Source: Carposina sasakii | Taxonomy: Eukaryota > Arthropoda > Insecta > Lepidoptera > Carposinidae | Length of the DNA stretch: 64,000 nt | NCBI GenBank assembly: GCA_014607495.2 | Contig: CP053156.1 | Span: 10,416,001-10,480,000, forward strand | Direction of reading: 5' to 3' | Part shown: piece after piece, positions 35,701 through 44,180 of the stretch | Layout of the letters: each line of letters begins with the position of its first letter | Numbering within the stretch: the stretch's first letter is position 1 | Made by a program: the position numbers and the translations under genes | The notes under the pieces: generated by a model | Databases searched by the model: none | What the model was told of the DNA's origin: nothing | Seen by the model: the letters and a program-made list of their open reading frames with translations, nothing else

Positions 35701-38700
35701 ATTAAAATACATTTCCTGCGAGTAATAACACTGTAATATAACTCAACACAATGGTACTTGTTCAGCATTTCTGTTGCCTGCCTGTCACCCACACCCTATA
35801 TACTATCCTATCCTATTCCTACTTAATAATATTATAAAGCCGAAAGTTTGTGTGTGACTGTGTGAGTGTGTAATGTTTGTTACTCCTTCACGCAAAAACT
35901 ACTGAATAGATTTTGATGAAACTACACAATAATATAGCTTATATATCAGAATAACACATAGGCTACTTTTTATCCCGGGAAAATATGTTTATCTTAGATA
36001 ATTTCGACATTTTGTTTCACATAGTCGCGGGCGTCCACTAGTATAATATGATAAATACAAACTCAATAGAGCTATGGTATATTAGTTTCAAATATACCTA
36101 CACAAGGCAGTCTTCCAAAAACCGTGTTAGCCAAAACTTCAGTATCACGCAGGAGATGCTAAAACCACGCTTAGCATAGTGGGGCCAGATGAGATCAGTG
36201 TTATGTTCCTAGCCTATCACCGGCCCCTTATTACCTAACTAGCAAAAGCAAAGCGATAGCGAAAATTGTACAAAAATCGCTGATTGCTTGTCAAATTCGT
36301 ATACGTATAATGAATTTCAAAGGAACTTTGACATTTCAAGGGGATTTATTGTAGAATTTTCGCTATCGCTTTGCTTCGGCTTTGCTATTCCGGGGGCAAC
36401 GTCCCTGAGTTCCTTTGACTCTTACTAATCCGGAAGGGGGGCGGTACTATCAAAGGCGCCAGTGACATCCTTAAGGTTTCATTTAGTTTGCAGCGCGTTA
36501 GTAAACTCCTTTAATAGAAAGTTAAAAAAATCAATAGACTTTTTTACTCAAAATTACTACACGCACAAATGTAAGAATATTCTTAACAATGATTTTTAGC
36601 CCTCTCCTGTTTAGAGTTTCTCAAGACAAAGCTCATTTTATGTAATAAAAAAAAATATTGCAGCAGATTGGTATGCAGATAAAGAGTATGACAAGGAACT
36701 ATGCAAACAAAAATTTTTAGAATCGTGTCAGCGGCGCCTTGGTTGATAGTACACTAGTTAAATCCCGCATCATCACAGGTGGTTATTGGATTACCAACGA
36801 TCACATAGGCTCGCGTAGATACAACCTTTGCCAATATTTTCACCCCTTCTTCCCGCAAAGCCGCCTATAATTGGGTAAAAACACGTAAGTGAGTTAGCGA
36901 TCTTCGAGGTGAATACGTGGCAAGCGGAATTCGACCCTATTACAAACCAGTCACGTTCACCCCCACCGCCATTTTTTCACCCCGTAGATCAGGGGTTTCT
37001 ATTATAATTATGTGCCTGGAATACATAAATTTTACGTTTTTTTCATTACAATATTTAGGTAAATTTTATTCTTTAGGTATAAAGCTTAACAAAACGCCAT
37101 TGAGGTGTTGCAGTTATTATTTGGGAATTGGAAATTTACGATCAGAAATGTATTTTAAATTAATCATAATATTTCCGTTTCCTGGCGCCTGTTGTAAATT
37201 GTGTTCTTAATTTCTTACACTATTTACATATCATCATCAGCCTATTGCAGTCCACTGCTGGACGTAGGCCTCCCCCAGGGCACGCCACAAGACTGCCATG
37301 GGGGGTGTTTGCCCATAGTCACCACGCTGGGCAGGCGGGTTGGTGACACTATTTACATACATACATATAATCACGCCTTTATCCCTTACGGGGTAGGAAG
37401 AGCACCAAGGGCCGATAAAACCACATGGTGCAACTTCTGACCAAATTTTACGGTGTAGTTAAGATTTACATTATTTGTTTAGCTGTATAACATGTTATTC
37501 ATCGGATTTAGTTATTAAGCATTAGGTGGGATCTGTTACATGTGCTATGTTGTAAGTTCATTAAATCAATAAATAAATTCGCCCTATCTTGGCCGTTGGT
37601 ATGGTACTCATGGACTATAGGCAAGACTATAATTAGTAGCTGCCGCTGACTTCACTCACACACTAAATGGGCCTGGCGTCTAGTGAAGCGTTGGCCAGTT
37701 CAATTGGCAACGAAAATAAATCTGCTGTGGGGAATACCGATTTCATAAAGCCGTGTCCACATACCCAAGTCAAATATTTTTTATTTTATTATTATGAATA
37801 TTTAAATCTTAATCAATGAAATCTTTATCGATATTTTGTGGCTTAAACCTGTATTTCTAAACTATCATCTAAATTATCAAACTCGTGCAAAATTACAATG
37901 AAAACTGTGTACAATTTTAAATACCCTAATAATATAAGTGTACAAAATGTTTACTGTGTGCTGAAAGCAAAATATCTTTTACAGTACATAGGCTTTGTTA
38001 AATCTGTAGATCTGTAGCTAAACCTATGTAGATTATCATAATAATATTTTTAAAATACGCAATATACCTATAGCTATAAACAGTTAACACTGAACACCAA
38101 ACTAGATCGTTGGAAAATCACTAAAATATTCTGTAACTGCAGTGTGGATGCACTACCAAGCAAAATGAAATGCAAATCAATTGATTTTCCCTTGTACTCC
38201 CTGTTTCATGAATACCAAAGTAACCACAACAAAGAGCGGCGGTCTGCCTTCAGAGGCGACGATGTTGCCATGGGCATTGAATTATTGCCAATAATGTCTT
38301 TTTGAACGGATTTTCTAAGGCTACCGAGATTGTCTCTACTTTAAAAGTACCCAAAGCTGGCATATGTCTTTTTGTTTCTCAGTTTTGTTGTTTCCTATAG
38401 TCGATTCCACATATTTTCTATTCTTATAGGTTTGGAATTTTGTGGAGCTTTTGGAAAATAATTACTTAGAGAATGTCTGAATTGATGTAAAGCGCGACGT
38501 GATTCTATACTCAGATACTTTATTAAACTGCATGCGTGTTGGTTATCTTTTTTGACAGATCCTCCTGGTGATCACTCAATGAAACTTAGTCGAATGGAAA
38601 TGGCATAATGACTTTTCTGAAGAAAATTTGTCAATACACCAACACACACCTATTTGTTTCAATAATTGTTCATCACTATGAACTGTCGATACGCCTGCAG

Positions 38701-41700
38701 TTTCAGGTAACCTGGGAATACTGCGCTTAAAGGAAATTATCAGTCTCTATGTAAAATATCACGAATGTCTAGTATCCCTAAAATATTTATTATTTCAATG
38801 CCATGCATATGTTTATCATGGAAACAGTCACACCCGTAAATTACTTCTTATTAGCATGACGCCATGCGCCACTTTAACATTTACGATTTCAAGTCAACAA
38901 GTCATATAGTCAGTCCCAATTTTATGGTTATAATAAATGTTGGCAATGAAATAATTAATGTATGTCGTTGGCATATGTTGGCTTTGTTTAATGATATCAA
39001 GGTCGGAATTGTTAAATTATTATTTTGTTCAATCTTAGGTTAGTAGCGATTATGAAGCTTACGTTATGTATTTCTTCAAAGTTCTATACCTGTCCTAATT
39101 ACCCTTTTCTGTGCATGTGATTTTTAGAAAAAGGGAATTAAACACGAATAGGTGTATATCCCTCTTACCCCAGGATGACATAGTGTTTACATGAAGTAGC
39201 AGATGTTTCATTTTCTGTCACACACTAAACAGACATATTTATTTTCTGTGACCGCCGCCACGCCGTTTGTGTGCCAACAAAACCTATAGGTAGATTTAAT
39301 TCCATCAGAAATTCTTCTTCAAATATTCACGAGACATATTTTGAATAATGCACACAATTTGCGACTAGACACGCAGATATTGCAAGGAGATTGTCACGCA
39401 GTGACAAATAGCTGCGGTGACATAATTTGTCATTGTCATATCTCGCCACTAGACGCCTGAAATATAAAACAGGCTGGAAATAGGCAGATTAGCGTTGAGA
39501 TTAATACAGTATTTCATGGCCTTTTTTATTCTTCGTCGAGAAATTCCGAGATGAGATCCGGGGATCTATTGCGAGAACTCTTGAATTCTTAGTATGCCTA
39601 GCAATAACGTATAAAGAAAAACAAAAAGCTGTCACGCGCGCTGCCAGCGCGTTTTGCATGTAGGCATGGGACCTTTACTTTTGAACTTTTATGTAATCTG
39701 TGACTATTGTTTATACTATAATAAATCTATGGTTTGTACAAATCAAATTACACGCTCACTATTTATTGTTAGCCTATTAAGTTTTTCGGGAACACGAATA
39801 CAATAACGACTGGTCCAAATGCATTGAAAAATGTTCTCAGTAATTCTATACGGGTGCTTTTTGTCATAAGTATAAAATAAAAGTAGTATGAATCTAGTCT
39901 ACCTGATGTATAAATAAAGAATGGAGTGTTTATCTATAAGAGAGCTATGCTATTACATAATGATCGTAAAATTTAGCTTATCTAAAATCATGGTTCGTTA
40001 GTAGTTTTGTTAAATCTGATAAATAAAACTTATCTTTGGTTCATTGGTAGTTTTGTTAAATCTAATAAATAAAATTAAAAACGGCCAAATATAACATAAA
40101 CTATAGAGTGTTCCCACCTTGATCATGACTTTCAGCATCTGGTACCTCGTGAACACGTTTCTCTGGGATTTGGACTCGCTGTACCGGGTCATCAGCGTGA
40201 CCAGCGCCTTCTTGGCAGTGTCGTAGTTCTCGTCTAGGCGCACGCGCACACACCGGAGCCGCTCGTTGGTTTCAATCACCTCTTCTTTTGTCTGCCCACC
40301 TGGTATTATAAAATTGTTTTGTAATAAACCTCGCATATAAATAATGTTTGCATTACATGTTATAAAACCAGCAATGTATGGCAGCGCGTATGGGGAGGGA
40401 ATACAAATAGCGCGGTAAGCATACATTGCGGTTACTCAAATTGAAATTTAATTTCGGGCAATGATGCTGATATTTTACTCAATATTGACTGTTACTTGTT
40501 AATCCCATTATTTCGCAAAGTAAAACTAAAAAGAAATGACCACATGAAGTGGAACTCTAACAATTTTTAAATATCAAATACTTTGTTGACAAACCCCGCA
40601 AAATTATTTCTGTTAATTAGTAATTATAATGGAAGCGGCTAATAATTTAATTATTTGCACAAAATGTTAATTACTTTCATCGTATTATGTAATAACTTTG
40701 GTATTCATTGCAATGGAAATTACAACCCTATCGGTAAGCCAATAAGCTTCGAGATACTGTAATTGTGCTCTACTCGGGGAAATTTCAGTAAACATTATCA
40801 ACATTAATTATTTTAAATCGTAGGTGCCCGTGGGAAACGTTGGCAGCTGCTAGTGATCTGACAATATCGATAAGTCTACATATAAGACAGATTTTTCTAA
40901 GCCATCAATTTTTCTTAACATATGCAGTCCATTTAATTTACTGAAATTACTAATTGTCATAATTTGGAGAACAAAGCTCTGCTAAAAAACTAAATTCTAC
41001 AATTTCACTACAATAAGTGTGTTTTAAATTATAGCCACTATGGTGTCATAACTCTACTTCTAAAGATACGTGTAACTGATCGAACAGCATACTAATATCG
41101 ATTTCAACTACTCTCATGCGAGACGACACACTGTAACAATATCCATATTTTGTATGGAGCATTAATATTATGTATTCAGCTTTCTTTAACACATAAATAT
41201 GGCATGACTCATAAATTTATCGAAATGTTCTCCTTTTGAACGTTAATGCTGATGTGAATTAAGGTAATTAATCTTCATTCTATTTTAGCGAGCAAAGTAT
41301 GTTTGTCTATAACAAAATATATTACACCTGAAAAGATGTAAATGATGAGAATATGAGAATGAACTCATTTTCAATCCAGTGAGAAAATTAATAGTATATT
41401 TAAAAAGCTCCAGGTCTGGCGTAACATATCAATATATCGGAGAATCTTAATTTTTAGGCTAGAACATATGAAAATCACTAAAAAAGTCTAAATTAAAACG
41501 TGGGAACACCCACAGAAAAATCATTTCGTAAGTGAAATACATTGAGTAATTCGATAACATCTATTGATAAGACAATCGATACGGACAACACTAATCATTG
41601 TTCTGACAGAGGTCTCAGTAATGAATCGGGGCCCTATGTAGGGCTTGTCTACACAAATCAATGATTGGCTTCTCTTAACATTCCGTGGAGCTTTGATTCG

Positions 41701-43918
41701 GGCCACCAAAAGAACGTGATGAGCCTTTGTTATCATTTTTTGGAAGCTAAACCGTGGAAACCATGCAATATTACAATATTTTTAAGGTGCTAATTCAGAG
41801 ATCTGAACAGCAGATCTTTCAAAATTATTCTTTTCATTTCTCGAACCACAACGTGTAAAAAAGGAAGAGTTGCCGAATTTTTTATTAACCCTAAATTAAA
41901 CGTAGGTCCACTAAATGCTTAAATTAAATCAGAATTAGCACACATGCCGCCTTCCTTTTTTACATAAACAGAAGGAGCTGTCATGATTTACTTTAGATAC
42001 GTTCTCCGAATTCGCAGTTTCGCTAGCCCAACCCTCCGCCACTCTTGCTGGATTTCCAATAATGCCCTACAAGAGTTTCGGTGTCACTGTACATACGAGT
42101 ACGACTAGCTGAACTGTAGCAGGCGTATTCGCTGAAGTTTTCCTATTAGTAAGTACAGTCGAGTCCCGAGGGTTACAGCAAAGTTTCTAGTCAGATCTCC
42201 TTAAGGAAATTAGGTCTGTTTGCTTTACGGATGTAGGTACTAGAGAAGTAGTATAAAAGTTTTTTGCTGGAAAAATAGCAATAGCCTGTCATATACTAAC
42301 TTTTGACAGCGGTTTTATATTTAAATTGGGGCTTGTATATGTCGTAGTCATCTGGTTGAATCTGCTATTTGATTGAATGACTAGCGCGTTCATTGATTGA
42401 CGGAAATTTATTTGAATAACTAAAGGACAACTCGTCAAGTCGTTGAATATAACGTTCAACGTCTTGACTAAACGTCATTTAGCAAAGTCGTTGAATGGGA
42501 TATAGCCCTTTATATTACTTTGAATAAAAATAAATTAATTAAAAAATGTTTGTTAAATAAGATCTGTACGACTTTGTAATATTTGATTAGGGTGACCATA
42601 AGTTCGCAATTTAAAACATGTAGCATACAAGCAAACATATAGCATGCAGCAGGCATGGTTTCTGTCACGGCTCCGGCGCTGCGGGGCCCAGGCGTTCCCA
42701 CGCGAGCTTATCGTCGCAGATGGATGTAACGCTCACCTACGCCGTTTCGCGCCTACGCGCTTTTACATTGCACTCTAGGGGTAGGGCAAACGAGACTGCG
42801 TGGAGTCGGGGTAAACTGAGTCGATTTAAATATTTTTTTTCATTCATCCTAATTTTTGTTTTAAATAATGCTCTAGATTCCCTTGTTTTCGTGACTACTA
42901 GCGCCGAAGTGGAAAAAATGAACTAAACTTGAATCACCTGACTGATTTACGTCCGCTCTGTTCAAAGGGCTATGTTACAATCCGCTAACTAGTTGGACTT
43001 TGAGTGACGTTTGTTCAATCAATGTTCGGCCTAGGCATTAAATAGAATGTCGTAATTTAAGTAACGAGCTAGTCATTCAATCAAATAGCAGATTCAACCA
43101 GAAGACTGCGACATATATAACGTTATACCACTGGTGCTACTTTTATCTCTGAAGTATTATTTTATCGTAATAATATCGTAATAACTTTTATAACCTATGC
43201 TCATTCCTGGGTTGATGCGGGGCTTCACTAGAATACTAATGTATTCATCTAAAAAGGGCTTCATCTAATTCCGTGCATGTCATAAGAGTCGACTAAGGTA
43301 CTCGGGCATTCTATCAGGCGACAAGCTAACAACTTGTCACTGATCGTTAACATCTGTCCCTGCTAAGCTAAATGCGGCTTTGGGATCCCCTTCATGTTCC
43401 TGCAGTTTTGGCCCAAATTGGGAATACAGTCATGTGTATATTATGTATTTAGATATCATCGTCATCGTCAGCCTATTGCAGTCCACTGCTGGACGTAGGC
43501 CTCCCCCAGTGTACGCCACATGGCTCGATCTCCCGTTTTTGCCATCCAGTCACTACCAGCCGTCCTCTTTAAGTCATCGTTCCATCTGGTCGGAGGGCGC
43601 CCAACGCTACGCTTGCCGAGGCGCGGTCTCCATTCGATATATATAAGTATTTAGATATACTATGAGTGTAAACCATAAGAAGAATATGTTGGTTATACGA
43701 ATCATAGTCTGAAGTCGACAGTTCAGTATTCATATAGCTGTTCCTAAGCACTGTGAAACAATCATAAAGTTCATAACATGATGAAGTGTTGTCGTACTAT
43801 ATTTACTATACATAGGCATGTTAAAAGCAGTACTTACTGGAGGTGCCCTCATCTTTGACATCTTGAACGATGCGTCGCACACTCTGCGTGAATTTACCCA
43901 CCAAGTTGGTGCTACTCG
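17612..43918 (-). CDS. Gene A: unrecognised helical protein, last five coding exons
   Basis: I do not recognise this protein. Five minus-strand exons join in frame: 43918-43838, 40299-40118, 23198-23000, 18580-18474 and 17734-17612, 692 nt, giving ~229 residues and a TAG stop. All internal boundaries have AG acceptors and GT donors, and the phases match at every junction. The product is rich in K, E, R and L with no signal peptide, membrane segment or cysteine pattern; long helices are likely ('KLAEEAAERKERIERLN'). Two ~55-residue units are related: one in the 40.2-kb exon ending NVFTRYQMLKVMIKDV (last two residues from the next exon), one in the last two exons ending PMFPRYTMLKDMIKDIM. Introns are 3.5, 16.9, 4.4 and 0.7 kb. 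The first exon found begins with two bases of a split codon, so the start and upstream exons lie beyond 43918. It reads toward the gukh-like gene on the same strand. Confidence 0.85.
17735..18473 (-). other. Gene A last intron, with partial tandem duplication
   Basis: The segment CTCAAGTTCTTCATT ... AGGTTCACGAAGGTTTGTC ... CTAAGGGCCGATTT occurs twice (17994-18105 and 18107-18190), so part of a family C MITE was duplicated next to a complete one at 18181. Confidence 0.6.
18181..18296. mobile_element. MITE family C, complete copy
   Basis: Bounded by GGGCCGATTTATCC and TAAAAAATCGGCCC, flanked by TAA (18178-18180 and 18297-18299). It lies inside gene A's last intron. Confidence 0.8.
18474..18580 (-). 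CDS. Gene A exon, start of module 2
   Basis: Acceptor GTTTCAG; two bases complete an aspartate codon, then MTTSQIETENTQMTNDLYRL and on to LRNLIRELK; donor AAG|GTCAGT. It carries the first part of the second module. Confidence 0.87.
19352..19822. repeat. 41-bp tandem array with palindromic core
   Basis: Units place GTGAAACGCTTAACAG at 19358, 19399, 19440, 19481 and 19521 (spacing 41, 41, 41, 40), then again at 19644, 19685, 19726 and 19768 (41, 41, 42) in a second block. Each block ends with CACATAGCTRTTTAACATCA. Several junctions form the 12-bp palindromes TTCACATGTGAA or TTCACGCGTGAA. It lies within a gene A intron. No unique spacers exist, so it is not CRISPR-like. Confidence 0.85.
21870..21975 (-). 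mobile_element. RTE LINE ORF2 3' end
   Basis: On the minus strand the frame reads DWMAKTGDRAMWRTLGEAY and VQQWTAIG then TGA, the typical C terminus of RTE-clade ORF2. It is 5'-truncated and matches the 43.5-kb copy. Confidence 0.85.
22452..22600 (+). repeat. Repeat G, partial, abutting a MITE
   Basis: Contains AGAAACTCGGGCATTCTCAG, GATAAGCTAGCAACTTGTCA and TTTCGGGAACATAGCC. The family B MITE starts directly after it. Confidence 0.65.
22601..22974 (+). mobile_element. MITE family B, full length, next to a gene A splice donor
   Basis: Runs from ACAGGGTGATTTTTGGTCC to CGAAAAAACATCATGTA. Its right edge is 25 nt from the donor of the 23000-23198 exon. The 92-codon minus-strand frame at 22482-22760 is an artefact. 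Confidence 0.82.
23000..23198 (-). CDS. Gene A exon, linker helix
   Basis: Acceptor CTTTCAG, phase 0. Reads from DVVRLETQYWSLVEIPRQEK through FVLRACAIMEKTQKSGEG to RKERIERLN plus one base; donor AACG|GTAGGC. Strongly helical with an alanine/glutamate-rich end. A MITE lies 25 nt beyond this donor. Confidence 0.87.
23906..24186. mobile_element. MITE family A, full length
   Basis: Arms from 'gtgtaacagaaagggtatgt' to 'ataccctttttgttacacct'; the centre has the usual CCATACTATCGGGAAAAATA. It lies inside gene A's large intron. Confidence 0.82.
25155..25345 (+). mobile_element. RTE-tailed SINE
   Basis: The body carries AACATAGTCCAAAATACAAA and CACCAACCCGCCTGCCCAGC, joined to the RTE tail GAGGCCTTTGTCCAGCAGTG and TAGGCTGATGATGAT. 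The body is unrelated to ORF2, so this is a SINE sharing the LINE tail; it may be of the Metulj-like type known in butterflies. Confidence 0.75.
25350..25495 (+). repeat. Repeat G, partial
   Basis: Has 'aagagccgactaaggaactc', GGCAATCTCTCAGACGATAA and GATCCTGTAG ... CCATTTCGGAAACACA. It follows the SINE directly. Confidence 0.65.
25735..25865 (+). repeat. Lepidopteran repeat fragment (TAGGGTTCCGTACCC)
   Basis: TTAGGGTTCCGTACCCAAAG then GGACCCTATTACTAAGGGTC is a word pair I know from many lepidopteran intergenic repeats; class not assigned. Confidence 0.5.
27050..27265 (+). repeat. Dispersed repeat, probable LINE 3' part
   Basis: Contains GCTCGTACCTCGGAAAGGAC, TGATCTCTCTCCGGTCGTGT and TTGTGCACTATAATATCTCC, a moderately GC-rich block familiar from lepidopteran repeats. 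The open frames over it (80, 86 and 67 codons) are by-products. Confidence 0.5.
28305..28450 (-). mobile_element. LINE reverse-transcriptase C-terminal remnant
   Basis: The minus strand reads RKRGRPRVRWEDDITEL then TGKNWMTKTKDRDK, a stop, and SGLEEAFTL. This is the GRP..RWEDDI...W....DR...LEEAF pattern of the C-terminal end of RTE-like LINEs. It belongs to a different subfamily from the VQQWTAIG copies, and the internal stop shows decay. Confidence 0.7.
29261..29303. repeat. Perfect 19-bp hairpin with 5-nt loop
   Basis: TATATAGGAAATTCCGAGT (29261-29279), loop AGAGA, then its exact reverse complement (29285-29303). Nothing around it identifies a MITE family. Confidence 0.8.
29778..29880. mobile_element. 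MITE family C, copy
   Basis: Begins AGGGCTATTTTCCCAATGGT and ends GCGAAAAATCGGCCCTT, with the internal 'gataggctatctga'. The flanking TAA duplication is not preserved. Confidence 0.65.
29930..30090 (+). repeat. Repeat G, abutting a MITE
   Basis: Contains 'caagaaactcaagagcgttc' and CTCCTTCATGATCCGATAGT ... CCGATTTTTGAGAATGCA. A family B MITE starts right at its end (30091). Confidence 0.6.
30091..30412 (+). mobile_element. MITE family B, 3' end missing
   Basis: Starts ACAGGATGATTTTTGGTCGT and is recognisable to TACCCTTCGTTAAAGG; the terminal repeat is absent. Confidence 0.78.
30461..30735 (+). mobile_element. RTE-tailed SINE, longest copy
   Basis: The 5' part GCGTTGTTGCCGCGTGGTGC ... ATCGTACGAGGCGATTAAGG leads into the body shared with 25155-25345 and the RTE tail ending in (TGA)n. 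At ~275 bp this is probably near full length. The antisense 74-codon frame and similar frames are by-products. Confidence 0.78.
31057..31406 (+). mobile_element. Helitron-like element with 3' hairpin
   Basis: Inserted as A|TCCTACTAATATTATAAA ... CCACTAG|T. Just before the end, GGACG and CGTCC pair across ~11 bases (CGGACGAAGTTGCGGCCGTC), the hairpin expected near a Helitron 3' end. Internal copies of TTTATCCCGGGAAAATAT occur twice (about 31131 and 31314). No coding capacity; non-autonomous. Confidence 0.68.
31831..31955 (+). repeat. Repeat G, 5' two-thirds
   Basis: A good match from GATATGGGGCTTCGCTAGAA through GTCGTAAGAGTCAACTAAGG to CAACTTGTTACTGATCA. Confidence 0.7.
31970..32135 (+). repeat. 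Dispersed repeat D (ATAATCACGCCTTTATCCC)
   Basis: ATAATCACGCCTTTATCCCT, ACGGGGTAGGCAGAGCACTA and GGTTAGTAGTGACAGGTGGT. Further copies are at 37363-37470 (plus) and 52495-52690 (minus). A related but distinct piece follows at 32250-32345. Confidence 0.65.
32666..32794. mobile_element. MITE family A, internally deleted
   Basis: Both ends (CAGGGTATAACAGAAGGGGT and TACCCCTTTTTTACAACCTG) remain, with about half of the interior lost. Confidence 0.7.
33241..33325 (+). mobile_element. MITE family A, one arm
   Basis: GATGTAACAAAACGGGTATG and TTAAGCGAAATGCTAT ... CTCGAAATCACAC only. Confidence 0.65.
33533..33804. mobile_element. 272-bp near-perfect palindrome with 7-bp flanking repeat
   Basis: Arms of ~105 bp run from CATAGAGGAATAAGAT inward to CACAATTCCAGTCCT and return inverted with only a few differences. 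The centre repeats 'taatgtatagtaatgta'. CTATTAC flanks both sides (33526-33532 and 33805-33811), so the palindrome was inserted as a unit. Superfamily unknown. Transcription from gene A would give a long RNA hairpin. Confidence 0.85.
34200..34320 (-). repeat. Repeat G, inverted partial copy
   Basis: AATGGGGTAGCCAGAACTGC, AAGCGGGGACAGATGTAAAT and TAGCCTGAGAGAATTCCCGA, the reverse complement of the repeat's 3' half. Confidence 0.65.
34573..34650 (-). mobile_element. Helitron-like 3' end fragment
   Basis: CTAGCGACGGCCCGCGACTT followed by TGTCTGCGTGAACTTTAGAA, an inverted copy of the 3' terminal part only. Confidence 0.6.
34905..35335 (+). repeat. Repeat G, split copy
   Basis: The first part at 34905-35025 (AAAGAACTCGGGCATTCTCT, GCTGGCAACTTGTCACTGAT) and the last part at 35255-35333 (TCTTCCAGCTATGCTAAGCG ... 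CATTTCGGGAACATACA) are separated by ~230 bp of other DNA, so something inserted into or replaced its middle. Confidence 0.6.
35337..35570 (+). mobile_element. MITE-like family E, one-ended
   Basis: ACAGGGTGTTTGTGACAGCC, AATATTGATATGGCGACTTC and 'gtttaagtaggccttaaaaa' match 56502-56690. No matching right terminal repeat was found in either copy. Confidence 0.6.
35817..36041 (+). mobile_element. Helitron-like element, short copy
   Basis: TCCTACTTAATAATATTATA ... GCGGGCGTCCACTAG then T. The middle has the classic CACGCAAAAACTACTGAATA and TTTTTATCCCGGGAAAATAT. The 3' hairpin is decayed and the 5' flank is T rather than A. Confidence 0.6.
36140..36222 (-). repeat. Repeat G, inverted fragment
   Basis: CCACGCTTAGCATAGTGGGG and CAGATGAGATCAGTG are the reverse complement of the repeat's centre. 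Confidence 0.5.
36241..36386. mobile_element. ~146-bp foldback MITE
   Basis: AGCAAAAGCAAAGCGATAGC and GAAAATT are mirrored by AATTTTCGCTATCGCTTTGC and TTCGGCTTTGCT. Related words occur at 7.0-7.15 kb and 61.65-61.72 kb. Confidence 0.7.
37233..37345 (-). mobile_element. RTE-tailed SINE, 5' truncated
   Basis: Reverse complement of the 25.2-kb copy: ATCATCATCAGCCTATTGCA, CTGGACGTAGGCCTCCCCCA and ACCACGCTGGGCAGGCGGGT. Repeat D follows at 37363. Confidence 0.78.
37363..37470 (+). repeat. Repeat D, second copy
   Basis: ATAATCACGCCTTTATCCCT, ACGGGGTAGGAAGAGCACCA and AAAACCACATGGTGCAACTT. Confidence 0.65.
38539..38692. mobile_element. Second copy of the 8.05-kb MITE
   Basis: TTGGTTATCTTTTTTGACAG, 'ggaaatggcataatgacttt' and TTCATCACTATGAACTGTCG. 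The right terminal repeat is decayed. Confidence 0.65.
40118..40299 (-). CDS. Gene A exon carrying module 1
   Basis: Acceptor TACCAG; two bases complete a serine codon, then 60 codons from GQTKEEVIETNERL to QMLKVMIK; donor AAG|GTGGGA. It contains nearly all of the first ~55-residue module, from IETNERL to RYQMLKVMIK. Confidence 0.85.
42334..43120. mobile_element. ~0.8-kb element with long inverted repeats
   Basis: The outer ~50 bp (ATGTCGTAGTCATCTGGTTG, AATCTGCTATTTGATTGAAT) return inverted at 43070-43115. Weaker similarity runs further in, to 'atagccctttatatt' on the left and 'tcaaagggctatgttac' on the right. The ~400-bp centre is unique, with a GC-richer patch at 42660-42800. No convincing target duplication or transposase frame; 63- and 68-codon frames are unassigned. 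Confidence 0.65.
43207..43436 (+). repeat. Repeat G, near full length
   Basis: From GGGTTGATGCGGGGCTTCAC through GTCATAAGAGTCGACTAAGG, GACAAGCTAACAACTTGTCA and GGGATCCCCTTCATGTTCCT to AATTGGGAATACAGTC. Confidence 0.7.
43455..43640 (-). mobile_element. RTE LINE ORF2 C-terminal end, frame intact
   Basis: The minus strand reads EWRPRLGKRSVGRPPTRWND, continues DLKRTAGSDWMAKTGDRAMW and RTLGEAYVQQWTAIG, then TGA followed by a (TGACGA)n-type tail. All ~55 codons are open, so it is relatively young, but the element is heavily 5'-truncated. It lies 200 bp from a gene A exon. Confidence 0.9.
43838..43918 (-). CDS. Gene A exon (first seen here)
   Basis: Begins after TTCCAG with two bases completing a codon, reads SSTNLVGKFTQSVRRIVQDV then KDEGTS, and ends one base into the next codon at TCCA|GTAAGTA. 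The frame used here contains no stop; the reading frame at the 5' side depends on the unseen upstream exon but is forced by the downstream junction. Confidence 0.78.
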
Positions 43919-44180
43919 CTGGAACAATGGAAAATGGTCCGTTAGTTTATATTACAGGAAAATATAAATTCTTAACATGGATATTTGGAAACTAGTACAT
44001 AAATAAAATATTTATAATTTTGCAATAATCTTTGAACACGCGTTTAACCCGACTGCGCCAGGATGAAGATTTCAAGCATAAAGTTCTTGAACATCAATAA
44101 TGTATTTTTTTTTAAGTTTCAGTTTTATTATAGCTAGTGATTTAATCCATTCAAGAAAATTGAACTGACCATTCAAGAAT

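Larger units (their letters stand above)
23199..40117 (-). other. Gene A 16.9-kb intron
   Basis: Mostly repeats listed separately. Stretches with nothing recognised: 23210-23900, 24190-25150, 25870-27045, 27270-28300, 28460-29255, 32345-32660, 33815-34195, 36400-37230, 37475-38535 and 38695-40117. A 46-bp tandem duplication with TTTTGTTAAATCTRATAAAT occurs at about 39994 and 40040, just inside the intron. Confidence 0.5.
40300..43837 (-). other. Gene A intron between the 43.9- and 40.2-kb exons
   Basis: 40300-42330 shows no recognised repeat apart from the shared 21-bp word at 40410. 42334-43640 is occupied by a long-inverted-repeat element, repeat G and an RTE end, listed separately. A 71-codon frame at 41521-41736 is unassigned. 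Confidence 0.45.

Noticed and set aside
37201..37440. 79-codon plus-strand frame
   Set aside because: It is antisense to a SINE and runs into repeat D.
43730..43927. Frame starting MFQRVAPTWW over the 43.9-kb exon
   Set aside because: This is a different frame from the one required by the downstream junction; phase matching to the 40.2-kb exon selects SSTNLVGKF instead.
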